A DNA stretch of 64,000 nt, from the NCBI GenBank assembly GCA_039978075.1, contig JBDWCA010000007.1, positions 1 through 64,000 of the forward strand, in the 5' to 3' direction. The notes under the pieces were generated by a model. That model was not told the DNA's origin. It searched no databases and saw only the letters and a list, made by a program, of their open reading frames with translations. Position numbers and translations under genes: made by a program. Below are positions 27,307-35,791 of the stretch, one piece after another. Within the stretch, counting starts at the first letter, position 1. Each line of letters begins with the position of its first letter. This DNA comes from Anderseniella sp039978075 (lineage in GTDB: Bacteria > Pseudomonadota > Alphaproteobacteria > Rhizobiales > Aestuariivirgaceae).

Positions 27307-27684
27307 ATGGCAATCGAACCATGGATGAATTGCCGGGATATTCTGGCTTCTATCGAGTTCTATACGCAGGTTCTGGATTTCGAATTGGCTGTCGCTCCGC
27401 ATCCTGATCTGGAAAACTTCGACTCGCGCCATGCGGTTCTGTCCCGTGACGACGATGTTCTTCATCTCGACAGCCATGCGCGTGAAAACGGAGTCTTTGG
27501 CACCCAAATTTATGTTCGCGTCACAAATGTCGATGAGCTTTGCGAAAAGTTTGTGGCAAATGGGCTGGAACTGACCGTTCCCACCGGTGGAACCACCCCG
27601 GTTGATCAGACATGGGGTATGCGAGAAATCGGGTTTCGAGATCCGGATGGCAACAGGGTATCATTCGGCCAGCCAATCGGCTGA
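27307..27684 (+). CDS. VOC family protein (bleomycin-resistance-like)
   Basis: 125-residue protein with paired beta-alpha-beta-beta-beta modules. It shows MAIEPWMNCRDILASIEFYTQV-type N-terminal helix, VLHLDSHARENG, IYVRVTNVDELCEKFVANGLE and the closing MREIGFRDPDGNRVSFGQP, typical of the bleomycin-resistance/dioxygenase superfamily. The Glu of MREIGF is the usual metal ligand. ATG 27307 is chosen because GGGGAG precedes it; longer frames upstream lack similarity. Substrate unknown. Confidence 0.85.
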   Translation: MAIEPWMNCRDILASIEFYTQVLDFELAVAPHPDLENFDSRHAVLSRDDDVLHLDSHARENGVFGTQIYVRVTNVDELCEKFVANGLELTVPTGGTTPVDQTWGMREIGFRDPDGNRVSFGQPIG

Positions 27685-27780
27685 CCTTCGCTTGTCTAGG
27701 ACTAATAAGTCCTGAGGCTCGAAGATCATCTAAAGGGTGCCTTTGCCTCAAGCCCAGTGCTTACAATTGACCTACACGCC

Positions 27781-28374
27781 TCAAGCCGAGTCGGGCTTGA
27801 GCCAGGTTTTCTGCCACAGGGAATTCGAGTAGCAGATGGCTTCACCATAAACTTCCTCTATGATCGAGGATGGCATCGGCCAGGGCAGGCGGACCTCGCC
27901 ACAGGCTTCGTCGCCGTCAACGAAATTCAGGTCGGCATTGTGCTTGTCAGCAAGGTGCCGCATGCGGTGGTTTGATGACCTGCACCACAAAAGGACCGAC
28001 CGGACGCCGCGGTTCTGAAGGGCAGCGACGATGCGGGCAAACAGGGCATCGCCGACGCCCTTGTCCTGCCATTCCGGCACAACGGAAAACGCTGCTTCTG
28101 CTCGTACCGGCAGGCTGTTTGCCAGCAGCTTTATCTCGCCGACACCCAGCAGTTCACCATCCAGGAACGCGCCAAACACCATGTTGCCGTTCGAGAATGC
28201 CGAACGTGCATAGATGTCGAGAAAGCTGTCGTGGACAGGAGCGCCGAAGCGCAGGGCGCGCGAGGCTGGATCAAGCCGGTTGAAGTGGCTTCTGAACAAA
28301 TCCTGCTCGCTGCTCCAAAGCCTGCGGATTGTAATGGCGGTTGCCGTCTCCAGCGCAGTGGAATGCATTGTCAT
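27781..28374 (-). CDS. GNAT-family N-acetyltransferase
   Basis: 197-residue acetyltransferase. The acetyl-CoA-binding core is AAFSVVPEWQDKGVGDALFARI, with the pyrophosphate-loop pattern QDKGVG. It is preceded by the acceptor-side strand MVFGAFLDGELLGVGEIKLL. ATG 28374 follows AAAGGATAATACC. The frame continues upstream to 28515 but through promoter-like DNA that holds two dyad repeats. Convergent with the VOC gene. The substrate cannot be read from sequence. Confidence 0.88.
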   Translation of the reverse strand: MTMHSTALETATAITIRRLWSSEQDLFRSHFNRLDPASRALRFGAPVHDSFLDIYARSAFSNGNMVFGAFLDGELLGVGEIKLLANSLPVRAEAAFSVVPEWQDKGVGDALFARIVAALQNRGVRSVLLWCRSSNHRMRHLADKHNADLNFVDGDEACGEVRLPWPMPSSIIEEVYGEAICYSNSLWQKTWLKPDSA

Positions 28375-28431
28375 GGTATTATCCTTTTCAGCCCCCCGTT
28401 TGAAAGAAAGGTCTACTGCCAGACAATGTAG

Positions 28432-28446
28432 TGTTGCATTGCAGCA
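28432..28446. promoter_or_regulatory. Dyad repeat 1 upstream of the GNAT gene
   Basis: TGTTGCA-T-TGCAGCA: 7-bp arms with one mismatch, 58 bp before the GNAT start codon. Paired with an almost identical dyad 30 bp further upstream. Confidence 0.5.
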
Positions 28447-28461
28447 TGTTGAAGACGAAAA

Positions 28462-28476
28462 TGTTGCATTGCAACA
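28462..28476. promoter_or_regulatory. Dyad repeat 2 upstream of the GNAT gene
   Basis: TGTTGCA-T-TGCAACA is a perfect 7-1-7 palindrome, exactly 30 bp (about three helical turns) from dyad 1. The arrangement suggests cooperative binding of a dimeric regulator on one DNA face. Confidence 0.5.
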
Positions 28477-28557
28477 AAAAGTGATAACAAACCCGCCTCG
28501 GTTGTTCCGCCGCAACGACAGGCAAACTGACGCTTGCCTAAGCTCGACAGGCTGTTA

Positions 28558-28819
28558 GAGCCCTTCAGACTTAGATGGGAGCGTTTGACTGATTTTCTGC
28601 GTTTGCTGGCCAGGCACGGCTTTCGCCGTGGTCTGGTTGACCACAAGATAGCCGTAACGCAGTCCGGTGGGCGCAGAAAACCGGCCTTTGGAGGACCAAA
28701 TCAATCCATCGGCGTCGTTGCAAAGCTTGCCCGGTACACCGTATCGCGCTTCGCTTTGCGCCTAACCGAATGAACTGATTTGGTGCCATCAAACGCTTCC
28801 ATTTAAGTTTGAAAGGCTC
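28558..28819. mobile_element. MITE-like element, 262 bp, with about 31-bp terminal inverted repeats and TA flanks
   Basis: The left end (28557-28588) starts AGAGCCCTTCAGACTTAGAT. The right end (28789-28820) is its reverse complement at 28 of 32 positions, all four differences being transitions. TA lies at 28556-28557 and 28820-28821, the target-site pattern of IS630/Tc1-mariner transposition. The interior has no gene. A nested inverted repeat (GGACCAAATCA near 28694, TGATTTGGTGCC near 28777) is also present. It sits 72 bp before the mmsA start. Confidence 0.75.
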
Positions 28820-28891
28820 TAGGTTTCGCGCAGATTGGAACAACAAATTCAAGGGAGCTGTCCGCCGATAGCGGATGGGTAAGGGTAGAGT

Positions 28892-30391
28892 ATGGTCAAG
28901 GAAATCGGACACTTCATTGGCGGCAAACTAGTTGCCGGGACATCGGGACGGTTTGCCGATGTTTTCGACCCGAACACTGGTGAAGTTCAGGCGAAAGTTG
29001 CCCTGGCCAGTGAGGCCGAGTTGAAAGCGGCAGTTGCAGACGCCAAGGCTGCACAGCCTGCGTGGGCAGCGACCAATCCACAGCGGCGCGCCCGCGTGAT
29101 GGCAAAGTTTGTCGAGCTGGTGAATGCCGAAAAGGAAGAACTTGCCCAGATGCTGTCTTCCGAACACGGCAAGACCATACCCGACAGCCACGGTGATATT
29201 CAGCGCGGTGTCGAGGTTTGTGAGTTTGCCACCGGCATACCGCACCTGCTGAAGGGCGAGTACACCCAGAACGCCGGTCCCGGCATCGATATTTATTCCA
29301 TGCGCCAGGCGCTCGGCGTGACCGCCGGTATCACACCGTTCAATTTCCCCGCAATGATCCCGATGTGGAAGTTCGCGCCAGCCATTGCATGCGGCAACGC
29401 GTTCATCCTGAAACCGTCCGAGCGTGATCCGTCCGTGCCGATGCGGCTGGCCGAACTGATGATTGAAGCGGGACTTCCTGCCGGGATCCTTAACGTGGTC
29501 AATGGTGACAAGGCGTCGGTGGATGCCATCCTTGACGATGAAGACATTCAGGCCGTCGGGTTCGTTGGTTCAACGGCAATCGCAGAGTATGTCTATTCGC
29601 GCGGTTGTGCGGCCGGAAAGCGGGTTCAGTGCTTCGGCGGGGCCAAAAACCACATGATCATCATGCCCGACGCGGACATGGATCAGGCGGTTGATGCGCT
29701 GATCGGGGCCGGTTACGGGTCGGCAGGTGAACGCTGCATGGCTATTTCCGTTGCGGTTCCTGTGGGTGAGGACACCGCAAACAGGCTGGTCAGCAAGCTG
29801 ATGCCGCGGGTGGAGAACCTGCGCATTGGCCCGTCAACCGACCGTGAAGCTGATTACGGCCCCGTAGTGACCAGTCAGGCGCTCGATCGGATCCGCGATT
29901 ATGTCGAGGTTGGCATCGGCGAAGGTGCGACGCTTGCCGTTGATGGCCGTGATTTCAAGATGCAGGGCTATGAAAACGGCTATTTCATGGGTGGCTGCCT
30001 GTTCGACAATGTGACCAAGGACATGCGCATCTACAAGGAAGAGATTTTTGGTCCCGTCCTGTCGGTGGTACGTGCCAAGAATTACGAAGAAGCACTCGAT
30101 CTGCCGATGAGCCATGAATACGGCAATGGCGTTGCGATCTATACCCGCGATGGCGATGCGGCGCGTGACTTTGCCGACCGCATCAATATCGGCATGGTTG
30201 GTGTGAATGTGCCGATCCCGGTACCGCTGGCCTATTATACGTTCGGCGGCTGGAAGAAATCGTCCTTCGGTGACCTGAACCAACACGGTCCGGATTCAGT
30301 GCGCTTCTATACGCGCACCAAAACGGTCACCTCGCGCTGGCCATCAGGCATCAAGGACGGGGCGGAGTTTTCCATTCCAACCATGAACTGA
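28892..30391 (+). CDS. mmsA: CoA-acylating methylmalonate-semialdehyde dehydrogenase
   Basis: 499-residue aldehyde dehydrogenase that converts methylmalonate semialdehyde to propionyl-CoA, used in valine or inositol breakdown. N-terminal GHFIGGKLVAGTSGR, the MMSDH-specific GITPFNFPAMIPMWKFA and CFGGAKNHMIIMPDAD, and the catalytic Cys282 in GERCMAIS are visible. The C-terminal SSFGDLNQHGPDSVRFYTRTK is typical. AAGGGTAGAG serves as ribosome binding site. It stands alone behind a MITE-like element and ends at a strong terminator. Confidence 0.96.
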   Translation: MVKEIGHFIGGKLVAGTSGRFADVFDPNTGEVQAKVALASEAELKAAVADAKAAQPAWAATNPQRRARVMAKFVELVNAEKEELAQMLSSEHGKTIPDSHGDIQRGVEVCEFATGIPHLLKGEYTQNAGPGIDIYSMRQALGVTAGITPFNFPAMIPMWKFAPAIACGNAFILKPSERDPSVPMRLAELMIEAGLPAGILNVVNGDKASVDAILDDEDIQAVGFVGSTAIAEYVYSRGCAAGKRVQCFGGAKNHMIIMPDADMDQAVDALIGAGYGSAGERCMAISVAVPVGEDTANRLVSKLMPRVENLRIGPSTDREADYGPVVTSQALDRIRDYVEVGIGEGATLAVDGRDFKMQGYENGYFMGGCLFDNVTKDMRIYKEEIFGPVLSVVRAKNYEEALDLPMSHEYGNGVAIYTRDGDAARDFADRINIGMVGVNVPIPVPLAYYTFGGWKKSSFGDLNQHGPDSVRFYTRTKTVTSRWPSGIKDGAEFSIPTMN

Positions 30392-30426
30392 CGCCGATCA
30401 ACCCCCCGATTGCAAAAATGCCAATT

Positions 30427-30461
30427 CAGCCGCGAACAGCAGTTCGCGGCTGTGCTGTTTT
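30427..30461 (+). terminator. Terminator of mmsA
   Basis: Perfect 11-bp stem CAGCCGCGAAC (30427-30437) / GTTCGCGGCTG (30442-30452) with loop AGCA, followed by a U-rich TGCTGTTTT segment. Confidence 0.85.
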
Positions 30462-30603
30462 AAGGCTTTGTTTATCATGATTGCAGTCTGAAGCCGTCGG
30501 GGCCGCATGTTGGAGAGGGTTGCAGCGAAATTCGTGACGTCTCGTTAATATCAGGTGTGCGAGTCTGCCTGTTTGAGTTACCGGGTGTGGGGACGGACAC
30601 GAC

Positions 30604-31824
30604 ATGGCGTACTGGGTTTTTGTGCTTGTTGCTATAGTGGCAGCACTGTCAATGCTGCTTGTTTTCAATTGGCGGCGGCCGGTCAGGTTGCATCGCAACG
30701 TCCTGATAAACCGGCCGGTTGAGGAGGTTTGGCCCTCCATCGATTACATGTCCGGTGATTTTTCATGGCAGCAGCACTTTGAACATGTCGAGACGGATGA
30801 TGATGGCCATGTCCGGATATTCTATTCCCTTCAGCGTGACGACGGCAGCAAAGTCGCCTGGGATCTTCAGTTTGAAATAATCGAACGTGAAATCGGCAGA
30901 TCGGTCACGGTGCGGCGCACCGGTATCGAGGGCTTGCAGAAAAATGATCGCTTGCTGGAACGTACCATTGATCTTGAGCCGCAGGAAAACGGGACCAGGG
31001 TAACCTTTCGAGAAACCTGGGGCCCGCGCTCGATAACCGGTTTTGCCTTGGTGCACATGGACGCTGCCTCGATGCTTGCCCGGCTGAAGAGCTGGATTGA
31101 AACCGGCAATGCCAAGCCGAAGGGATCAAACGGATGGACGTCTGCGGTAATATCCGGTGCTTCCCTGCTGGCCACAGCGGCTGCGTTTTCGCTGCTGCTG
31201 GGCTGGGAAATCGGGGCGATCTTTGTAGGATTGCTTGTGCTGCACGAATTCGGCCATCTGCTGTCGTTCCGCATGATCGGCCAGCCATGGGGCAAGATCA
31301 TCTTCATTCCGTTTCTGGGTGGCGTGGCGGTGTCCCGTGTGCCGCACCTGAGGCTGGCGGACGATGCATTCTGCGCAATCATGGGCGCAGGCCTGTCGGT
31401 CATTGCGCTGATACCGGCCATCATCGTCAGTGTGTGGCAAGTCAATTCGCCGGGGATTGTGCAACTGGCCTATGTGATGGCCGCTATCGCTGGCGGGCTC
31501 AATCTGCTGAACCTGTTGCCGGTGTTTCCGCTTGACGGCGGGCGCGTATTGCGCGCGGTGATGCAGTCGTTCCTGCCCAAGCACGTGCGTACCGCAATGT
31601 TCGCAGTGGCCGGCATCGTCGCAATCGGCGGTGTGGTTATGCACAATCCGGTTCTGGTTGCCATTGCAGTGGTAGCGTTTTTCCAGAGTACCCGGCTGGG
31701 TCCGGCACGGGATGATATTGCACTGATGAAGCCATACAGGGCATCCGTCATGTGCGCGGCCTATCTGTCTTTGGTGATGCTGCATGGTGCGGCGGCGGTC
31801 ACCTACTGGCCGAGCCTTGGATGA
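30604..31824 (+). CDS. SRPBCC domain fused to an M50 (site-2-protease-like) metalloprotease
   Basis: 406-residue membrane protein with an unusual layout. A membrane helix (residues 3-21) is followed by an SRPBCC/START-like domain (about 28-165, with NRPVEEVWPSIDYMSGDFSW and VTFRETWGPRS). Then come several helices holding the zinc motif HEFGH (214-218) and the second family motif NLLPVFPLDGGR (303-314). M50 proteases cut membrane-embedded substrates such as anti-sigma factors; the lipid-binding-type domain may regulate or deliver substrate, which is inference. It is a single-gene unit between mmsA and zapE. Confidence 0.85.
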   Translation: MAYWVFVLVAIVAALSMLLVFNWRRPVRLHRNVLINRPVEEVWPSIDYMSGDFSWQQHFEHVETDDDGHVRIFYSLQRDDGSKVAWDLQFEIIEREIGRSVTVRRTGIEGLQKNDRLLERTIDLEPQENGTRVTFRETWGPRSITGFALVHMDAASMLARLKSWIETGNAKPKGSNGWTSAVISGASLLATAAAFSLLLGWEIGAIFVGLLVLHEFGHLLSFRMIGQPWGKIIFIPFLGGVAVSRVPHLRLADDAFCAIMGAGLSVIALIPAIIVSVWQVNSPGIVQLAYVMAAIAGGLNLLNLLPVFPLDGGRVLRAVMQSFLPKHVRTAMFAVAGIVAIGGVVMHNPVLVAIAVVAFFQSTRLGPARDDIALMKPYRASVMCAAYLSLVMLHGAAAVTYWPSLG

Positions 31825-31904
31825 TTTTTGCCATGCAGGGTTGAACACTGGTGGCGTGCACGCTACCAGTTAGTTCCTTTGGTGAAATCCATCGCGGTTC
31901 ATAA

Positions 31905-33041
31905 ATGCCCAGGCGACCATCTACCCGTTACAGAAACCTGATTGCAGACGGCAGGCTGGAAACAGATGCCGGCCAGCTTGATGTGCTCAAGCAGTTGGAT
32001 GCACTTGCCCTGCAACTGGATGGCTATGGTCCGCCTGCACCGGCGAACGGGCTGGCCTGGTTGTTCAAGCGCAAGTCATCCGATGCCATGCCGCACAGTG
32101 TCTATATCTGGGGCGATGTCGGGCGGGGAAAAACCCTGGTCATGGATCTGTTCCATGACGCCATAGCGCCAAAAACCAAGCGCCGCATTCATTTTCATGC
32201 GTTCATGCAGGAAGTCCATCGTGACATTCACGCCTACCGCAAGGATCAGGACAAGGGGCTGATCGACGCTGATGCTGATCCCATCGCCTCCGTCGCCAGA
32301 ACCATCGCCGGCGAGGCAGGCGTGCTGTGCCTGGATGAGTTCCAGGTCAAGGACATAACCGACGCCATGATCCTCGGGCGCCTGTTCGAGGCGCTGCACA
32401 AAGCCGGATGTGTCATCGTGGCGACGTCCAACATTCCGCCGGATGAGCTTTATCGCAACGGGCTGAACCGTAAACTGTTCGAGCCGTTTATCGCGTTCAT
32501 CAAGTCCCGGTTCGATGTCATTCAACTGGACGGACCGTCAGACTACAGGCTGGATAAACTGTCCGGCGAAGAGGTTTATTTCTGCCCGCTGGGCCCCGGT
32601 TCGCTGGCGCGTCTGAAACTGCTGTGGCGCAAGGTGACCGGGCATGATGCCGGCGTACCGGGCGAATTGCAGGTGCAGGGACGGGTGCTGCCGGTGCCGC
32701 AGGCAGCCAGGGGAGCGGCCTGGTTTACATTTTCGGACCTGTGCGACGAGCCTCTGGGGTCGGCCGACTACCTGGCGATCGCGGACGCCTACAAGCTTGT
32801 GTTCATAGAAGGTGTGCGGGAACTGAGCGAAGCGCAGGGCAATGCGGCGCGCCGGTTCATCAACCTGATCGATACGCTCTACGATGCCCATGTCCGGGTG
32901 GTGATCAGCGCCGATACGCCGCCACAGGGCATCTACCGGTATGCCGATACGCCTGTTGAGTTTGCCCGTACCGTTTCACGGCTCACGGAAATGCAGTCTG
33001 CGCAATGGTGGCAACAGGCTCCAGACGCAGTTGCGGAGTGA
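31905..33041 (+). CDS. zapE: Cell division AFG1-like ATPase ZapE
   Basis: 378-residue P-loop ATPase of the AFG1/ZapE family, which associates with FtsZ rings and stress survival in E. coli. Walker A GDVGRGKTLVMDLF, then RIHFHAFMQEVH, Walker B LCLDEFQVKDITDAM and ATSNIPPDELY are diagnostic. C-terminal FINLIDTLYDAHVRVVISAD and SRLTEMQS are intact. It lies between the protease gene and mdh; zapE next to mdh is a common alphaproteobacterial arrangement. Confidence 0.95.
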   Translation: MPRRPSTRYRNLIADGRLETDAGQLDVLKQLDALALQLDGYGPPAPANGLAWLFKRKSSDAMPHSVYIWGDVGRGKTLVMDLFHDAIAPKTKRRIHFHAFMQEVHRDIHAYRKDQDKGLIDADADPIASVARTIAGEAGVLCLDEFQVKDITDAMILGRLFEALHKAGCVIVATSNIPPDELYRNGLNRKLFEPFIAFIKSRFDVIQLDGPSDYRLDKLSGEEVYFCPLGPGSLARLKLLWRKVTGHDAGVPGELQVQGRVLPVPQAARGAAWFTFSDLCDEPLGSADYLAIADAYKLVFIEGVRELSEAQGNAARRFINLIDTLYDAHVRVVISADTPPQGIYRYADTPVEFARTVSRLTEMQSAQWWQQAPDAVAE

Positions 33042-33084
33042 TTTTCACCCGTTCCGCCCGTCATAGACCAATTGTGAGGTGCTA

Positions 33085-33347
33085 GGGTCAGAATCCACTA
33101 ATCTTATCCATTCTACGGGAGGATATTTTGCTTCTGACAAGGCGAAAGGGCGCAGGAAACCGTCCGGTTTTCAAAGCCTTCCAACGCGCTCAGGGGTAAA
33201 ATAGACCCCGCCCTTCGGGTTTGAAGGAAAACACCCGCCTGAAGTCGAAAAATGCTCGAAAAGGCACAAACCCTCATCTTGCGCTTTTTCACCATCATTC
33301 GAATGTTTTCTTTCAAACAGAATGCATAAGATTAGTGGTTCTGACCC
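33085..33347. mobile_element. MITE-like element, 263 bp, with 29-30-bp terminal inverted repeats and TA flanks
   Basis: The left arm GGGTCAGAATCCACTAATCT... (33085-33114) matches the reverse complement of 33319-33347 except for one extra T and one C/G difference. TA stands on both sides (33083-33084, 33348-33349). The 263-bp interior has no gene. It lies in the 447-bp zapE-mdh gap. The repeats differ from those of the element at 28558, so it is a second family, yet almost the same size. Confidence 0.8.
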
Positions 33348-33488
33348 TAGTGGCTTGCGGTCAGCCCTACTAGGGTTTAGTAAACTGCGATCTTTCGCAC
33401 TAGCGAGATGGCCTCTCAGCACTGCGGTCCACAGACCGGCACAACTACAAGCGGGTGCCTATTCGCATAACAAACAGGGGAACGCATT

Positions 33489-34451
33489 ATGGCGCGTAAC
33501 AAAATTGCACTGATCGGCGGTGGCATGATCGGCGGAACGCTGGCTCACATGGCCGGTCTCAAGGAACTCGGTGATATCGTTATTTTCGACATTGTCGAGG
33601 GCATGCCGCAGGGCAAGGCGCTCGATCTGGCGGAAAGCTCACCGGTTGACGGTTTCGATGCGCACATGACCGGTGTCAACAAATATGAAGGCATCAAGGG
33701 TGCTGATGTGGTGATTGTAACGGCCGGTGTGCCGCGCAAGCCCGGCATGAGCCGCGACGATCTGTTGGAAATCAACCTGAAAGTGATGAGCCAGGTTGGC
33801 GCAGGTATCAAGAAATACGCACCAAAAGCATTTGTAATCTGCATCACCAATCCGCTCGACGTGATGGTGTGGGCCCTGCAGAAGTACTCAGGACTGCCTG
33901 CCAACATGGTGGTGGGCATGGCCGGTGTGCTGGACTCAGCCCGGTTCCGGTACTTCCTGGCTGAAGAATTCAAGGTGTCGGTTGAAGACGTGACCGCCTT
34001 TGTGCTGGGCGGACACGGGGACACGATGGTGCCGCTGGTGCGCTATTCAACCGTTGCCGGTATTCCTGTGCCGGATCTGATCAAGATGAAATGGTCGACA
34101 CAGAAACAGATCGACACCATTGTCCAGCGTACCCGTGACGGTGGCGCTGAAATCGTTGGCCTGCTCAAGACCGGATCAGCCTATTATGCGCCTGCTGCAT
34201 CGGCGATCGCGATGGCGGAAAGCTTCCTGAAAGACAAAAAGCGCGTGTTGCCGTGTGCTGCACATCTGACCGGCCAGTATGGGCTGACGGACCTTTATGT
34301 CGGTGTGCCCACGGTGATCGGTGCCGGCGGCATCGAGAGGATCGTGGAAATCAAGCTTGACCCTGCAGAGAAGGCGGAGTTGAAGAAATCCATCAGCGCT
34401 GTGCATGGCCTGATGGATGCCGCCAAGCAGATTGCGCCTGATCTGGCCTGA
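33489..34451 (+). CDS. mdh: Malate dehydrogenase
   Basis: 320-residue NAD-dependent enzyme oxidising malate to oxaloacetate, of the LDH-like MDH group usual in alphaproteobacteria. NAD-binding IALIGGGMIGGTLAH, substrate Arg loop PRKPGMSRDDLL, ITNPLDVMVWAL and the catalytic His in GGHGDTMVPL are all present. AGGGGAA precedes the ATG. Followed by a large hairpin and then sucC. Confidence 0.98.
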   Translation: MARNKIALIGGGMIGGTLAHMAGLKELGDIVIFDIVEGMPQGKALDLAESSPVDGFDAHMTGVNKYEGIKGADVVIVTAGVPRKPGMSRDDLLEINLKVMSQVGAGIKKYAPKAFVICITNPLDVMVWALQKYSGLPANMVVGMAGVLDSARFRYFLAEEFKVSVEDVTAFVLGGHGDTMVPLVRYSTVAGIPVPDLIKMKWSTQKQIDTIVQRTRDGGAEIVGLLKTGSAYYAPAASAIAMAESFLKDKKRVLPCAAHLTGQYGLTDLYVGVPTVIGAGGIERIVEIKLDPAEKAELKKSISAVHGLMDAAKQIAPDLA

Positions 34452-34461
34452 CGGGTTTCGG

Positions 34462-34521
34462 CGCAACGCCGCCGGCTTTTTGGCAGACGGAATGCCAAAG
34501 GGCTTTGCGGCGTTGCGTTTT
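34462..34521 (+). terminator. Nested hairpin between mdh and sucC
   Basis: An outer stem CGCAACGCCGC (34462-34472) pairs perfectly with GCGGCGTTGCG (34507-34517) and is followed by TTTTCGTT. The loop contains a second stem TTTGGCA (34479-34485)/TGCCAAA (34493-34499). Either a terminator or an attenuator controlling read-through into suc genes. Confidence 0.65.
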
Positions 34522-34589
34522 CGTTGTTCACTAGGGTGGGCAAACCAGATCCAGCTTACGAAAAGACACTCAAACGGGACTGAAACAAG

Positions 34590-35783
34590 ATGAACATTCA
34601 TGAATATCAGGCCAAGGCGCTGTTGAAATCATTTGGCGTATCGGTCTCTGACGGCGTGCCGATCATGAAGCCGGAAGAAGCAGAAGCAGCGGCCAGATCG
34701 CTTCCCGGACCTGTGTGGGTGGTCAAGTCGCAGATTCATGCCGGCGGGCGTGGCAAGGGCCGCTTCAAGGAACTGGGGACTGATGCCGCCGGCGGCGTGC
34801 GGGTGGTCAAGTCGGTCGAGGATGTGGTGAAGAACGCCTCCGAAATGCTGGGCAACACCCTGGTTACCAAGCAGACCGGCCCGGCCGGCAAGCAGGTCAA
34901 CCGACTTTACATCGAAGACGGCGCCGACATTGCGCGCGAGCTATACCTGTCAATTCTGGTGGACCGTACCGTTGGCCAGGTTGCTTTCGTGGTGTCGACC
35001 GAGGGTGGCATGGACATCGAGGCGGTTGCTGAAGAAACACCTGAGAAGATCATCAATGTCGCCATTGATCCGATTGCCGGAATTACCGAGGCGGATGTTG
35101 CCAGTCTGTGTGACGGGCTGAAACTGGACGGGGCTGCGCGTGAAGATGGCCAGACCCTGTTTCCAACCCTGTACAACGCATTCACCGAAACCGACATGAG
35201 CCTGCTCGAGGTCAACCCGCTGGTGGTTCTCGGTGACGGGCACCTGCGCGTGCTCGATGCCAAGGTGTCGTTCGACGGTAATGCTGAATTCCGTCATCCC
35301 GACCTGGCCAAGCTTCGTGACCTGACCGAGGAAGATGCAAAGGAAGTCGAGGCGTCGAAACACGATCTTGCCTATATTGCGCTGGATGGGGACATCGGAT
35401 GCATGGTGAACGGTGCAGGCCTCGCCATGGCGACAATGGATATTATCAAACTCTATGGTGCATCGCCTGCAAACTTCCTGGATGTGGGCGGCGGGGCCAC
35501 CACTGAAAAAGTAACGGCTGCCTTCAAGATCATCACGTCCGACCCGCAGGTGAAGGGCATTCTGGTCAATATTTTCGGCGGCATCATGCGCTGCGACGTG
35601 ATTGCCGAAGGTGTCGTTACCGCGGTCAAGGAAGTCGGATTGCAGGTGCCGCTGGTTGTCCGGCTGGAAGGCACAAATGTTGAAAAAGGCAAAGACATTA
35701 TCAACCAGAGCGGGCTGAACGTTATCGCCGCTGATGACCTGGACGATGCCGCCCAGAAGATCGTCAAGGCTGTGAAGGGTTGA
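34590..35783 (+). CDS. sucC: Succinyl-CoA synthetase (ADP-forming) beta subunit
   Basis: 397-residue ATP-grasp subunit forming ATP or GTP from succinyl-CoA together with SucD. N-terminal MNIHEYQAKALLKSFGV, SQIHAGGRGKGRFKEL, EVNPLVV and DVGGGATTEKV are family hallmarks; the C-terminal NIFGGIMRCDVIA and RLEGTNVEKGK are intact. In E. coli sucC and sucD overlap; here another gene lies between them. Confidence 0.98.
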   Translation: MNIHEYQAKALLKSFGVSVSDGVPIMKPEEAEAAARSLPGPVWVVKSQIHAGGRGKGRFKELGTDAAGGVRVVKSVEDVVKNASEMLGNTLVTKQTGPAGKQVNRLYIEDGADIARELYLSILVDRTVGQVAFVVSTEGGMDIEAVAEETPEKIINVAIDPIAGITEADVASLCDGLKLDGAAREDGQTLFPTLYNAFTETDMSLLEVNPLVVLGDGHLRVLDAKVSFDGNAEFRHPDLAKLRDLTEEDAKEVEASKHDLAYIALDGDIGCMVNGAGLAMATMDIIKLYGASPANFLDVGGGATTEKVTAAFKIITSDPQVKGILVNIFGGIMRCDVIAEGVVTAVKEVGLQVPLVVRLEGTNVEKGKDIINQSGLNVIAADDLDDAAQKIVKAVKG

Positions 35784-35791
35784 TCGGTGAT

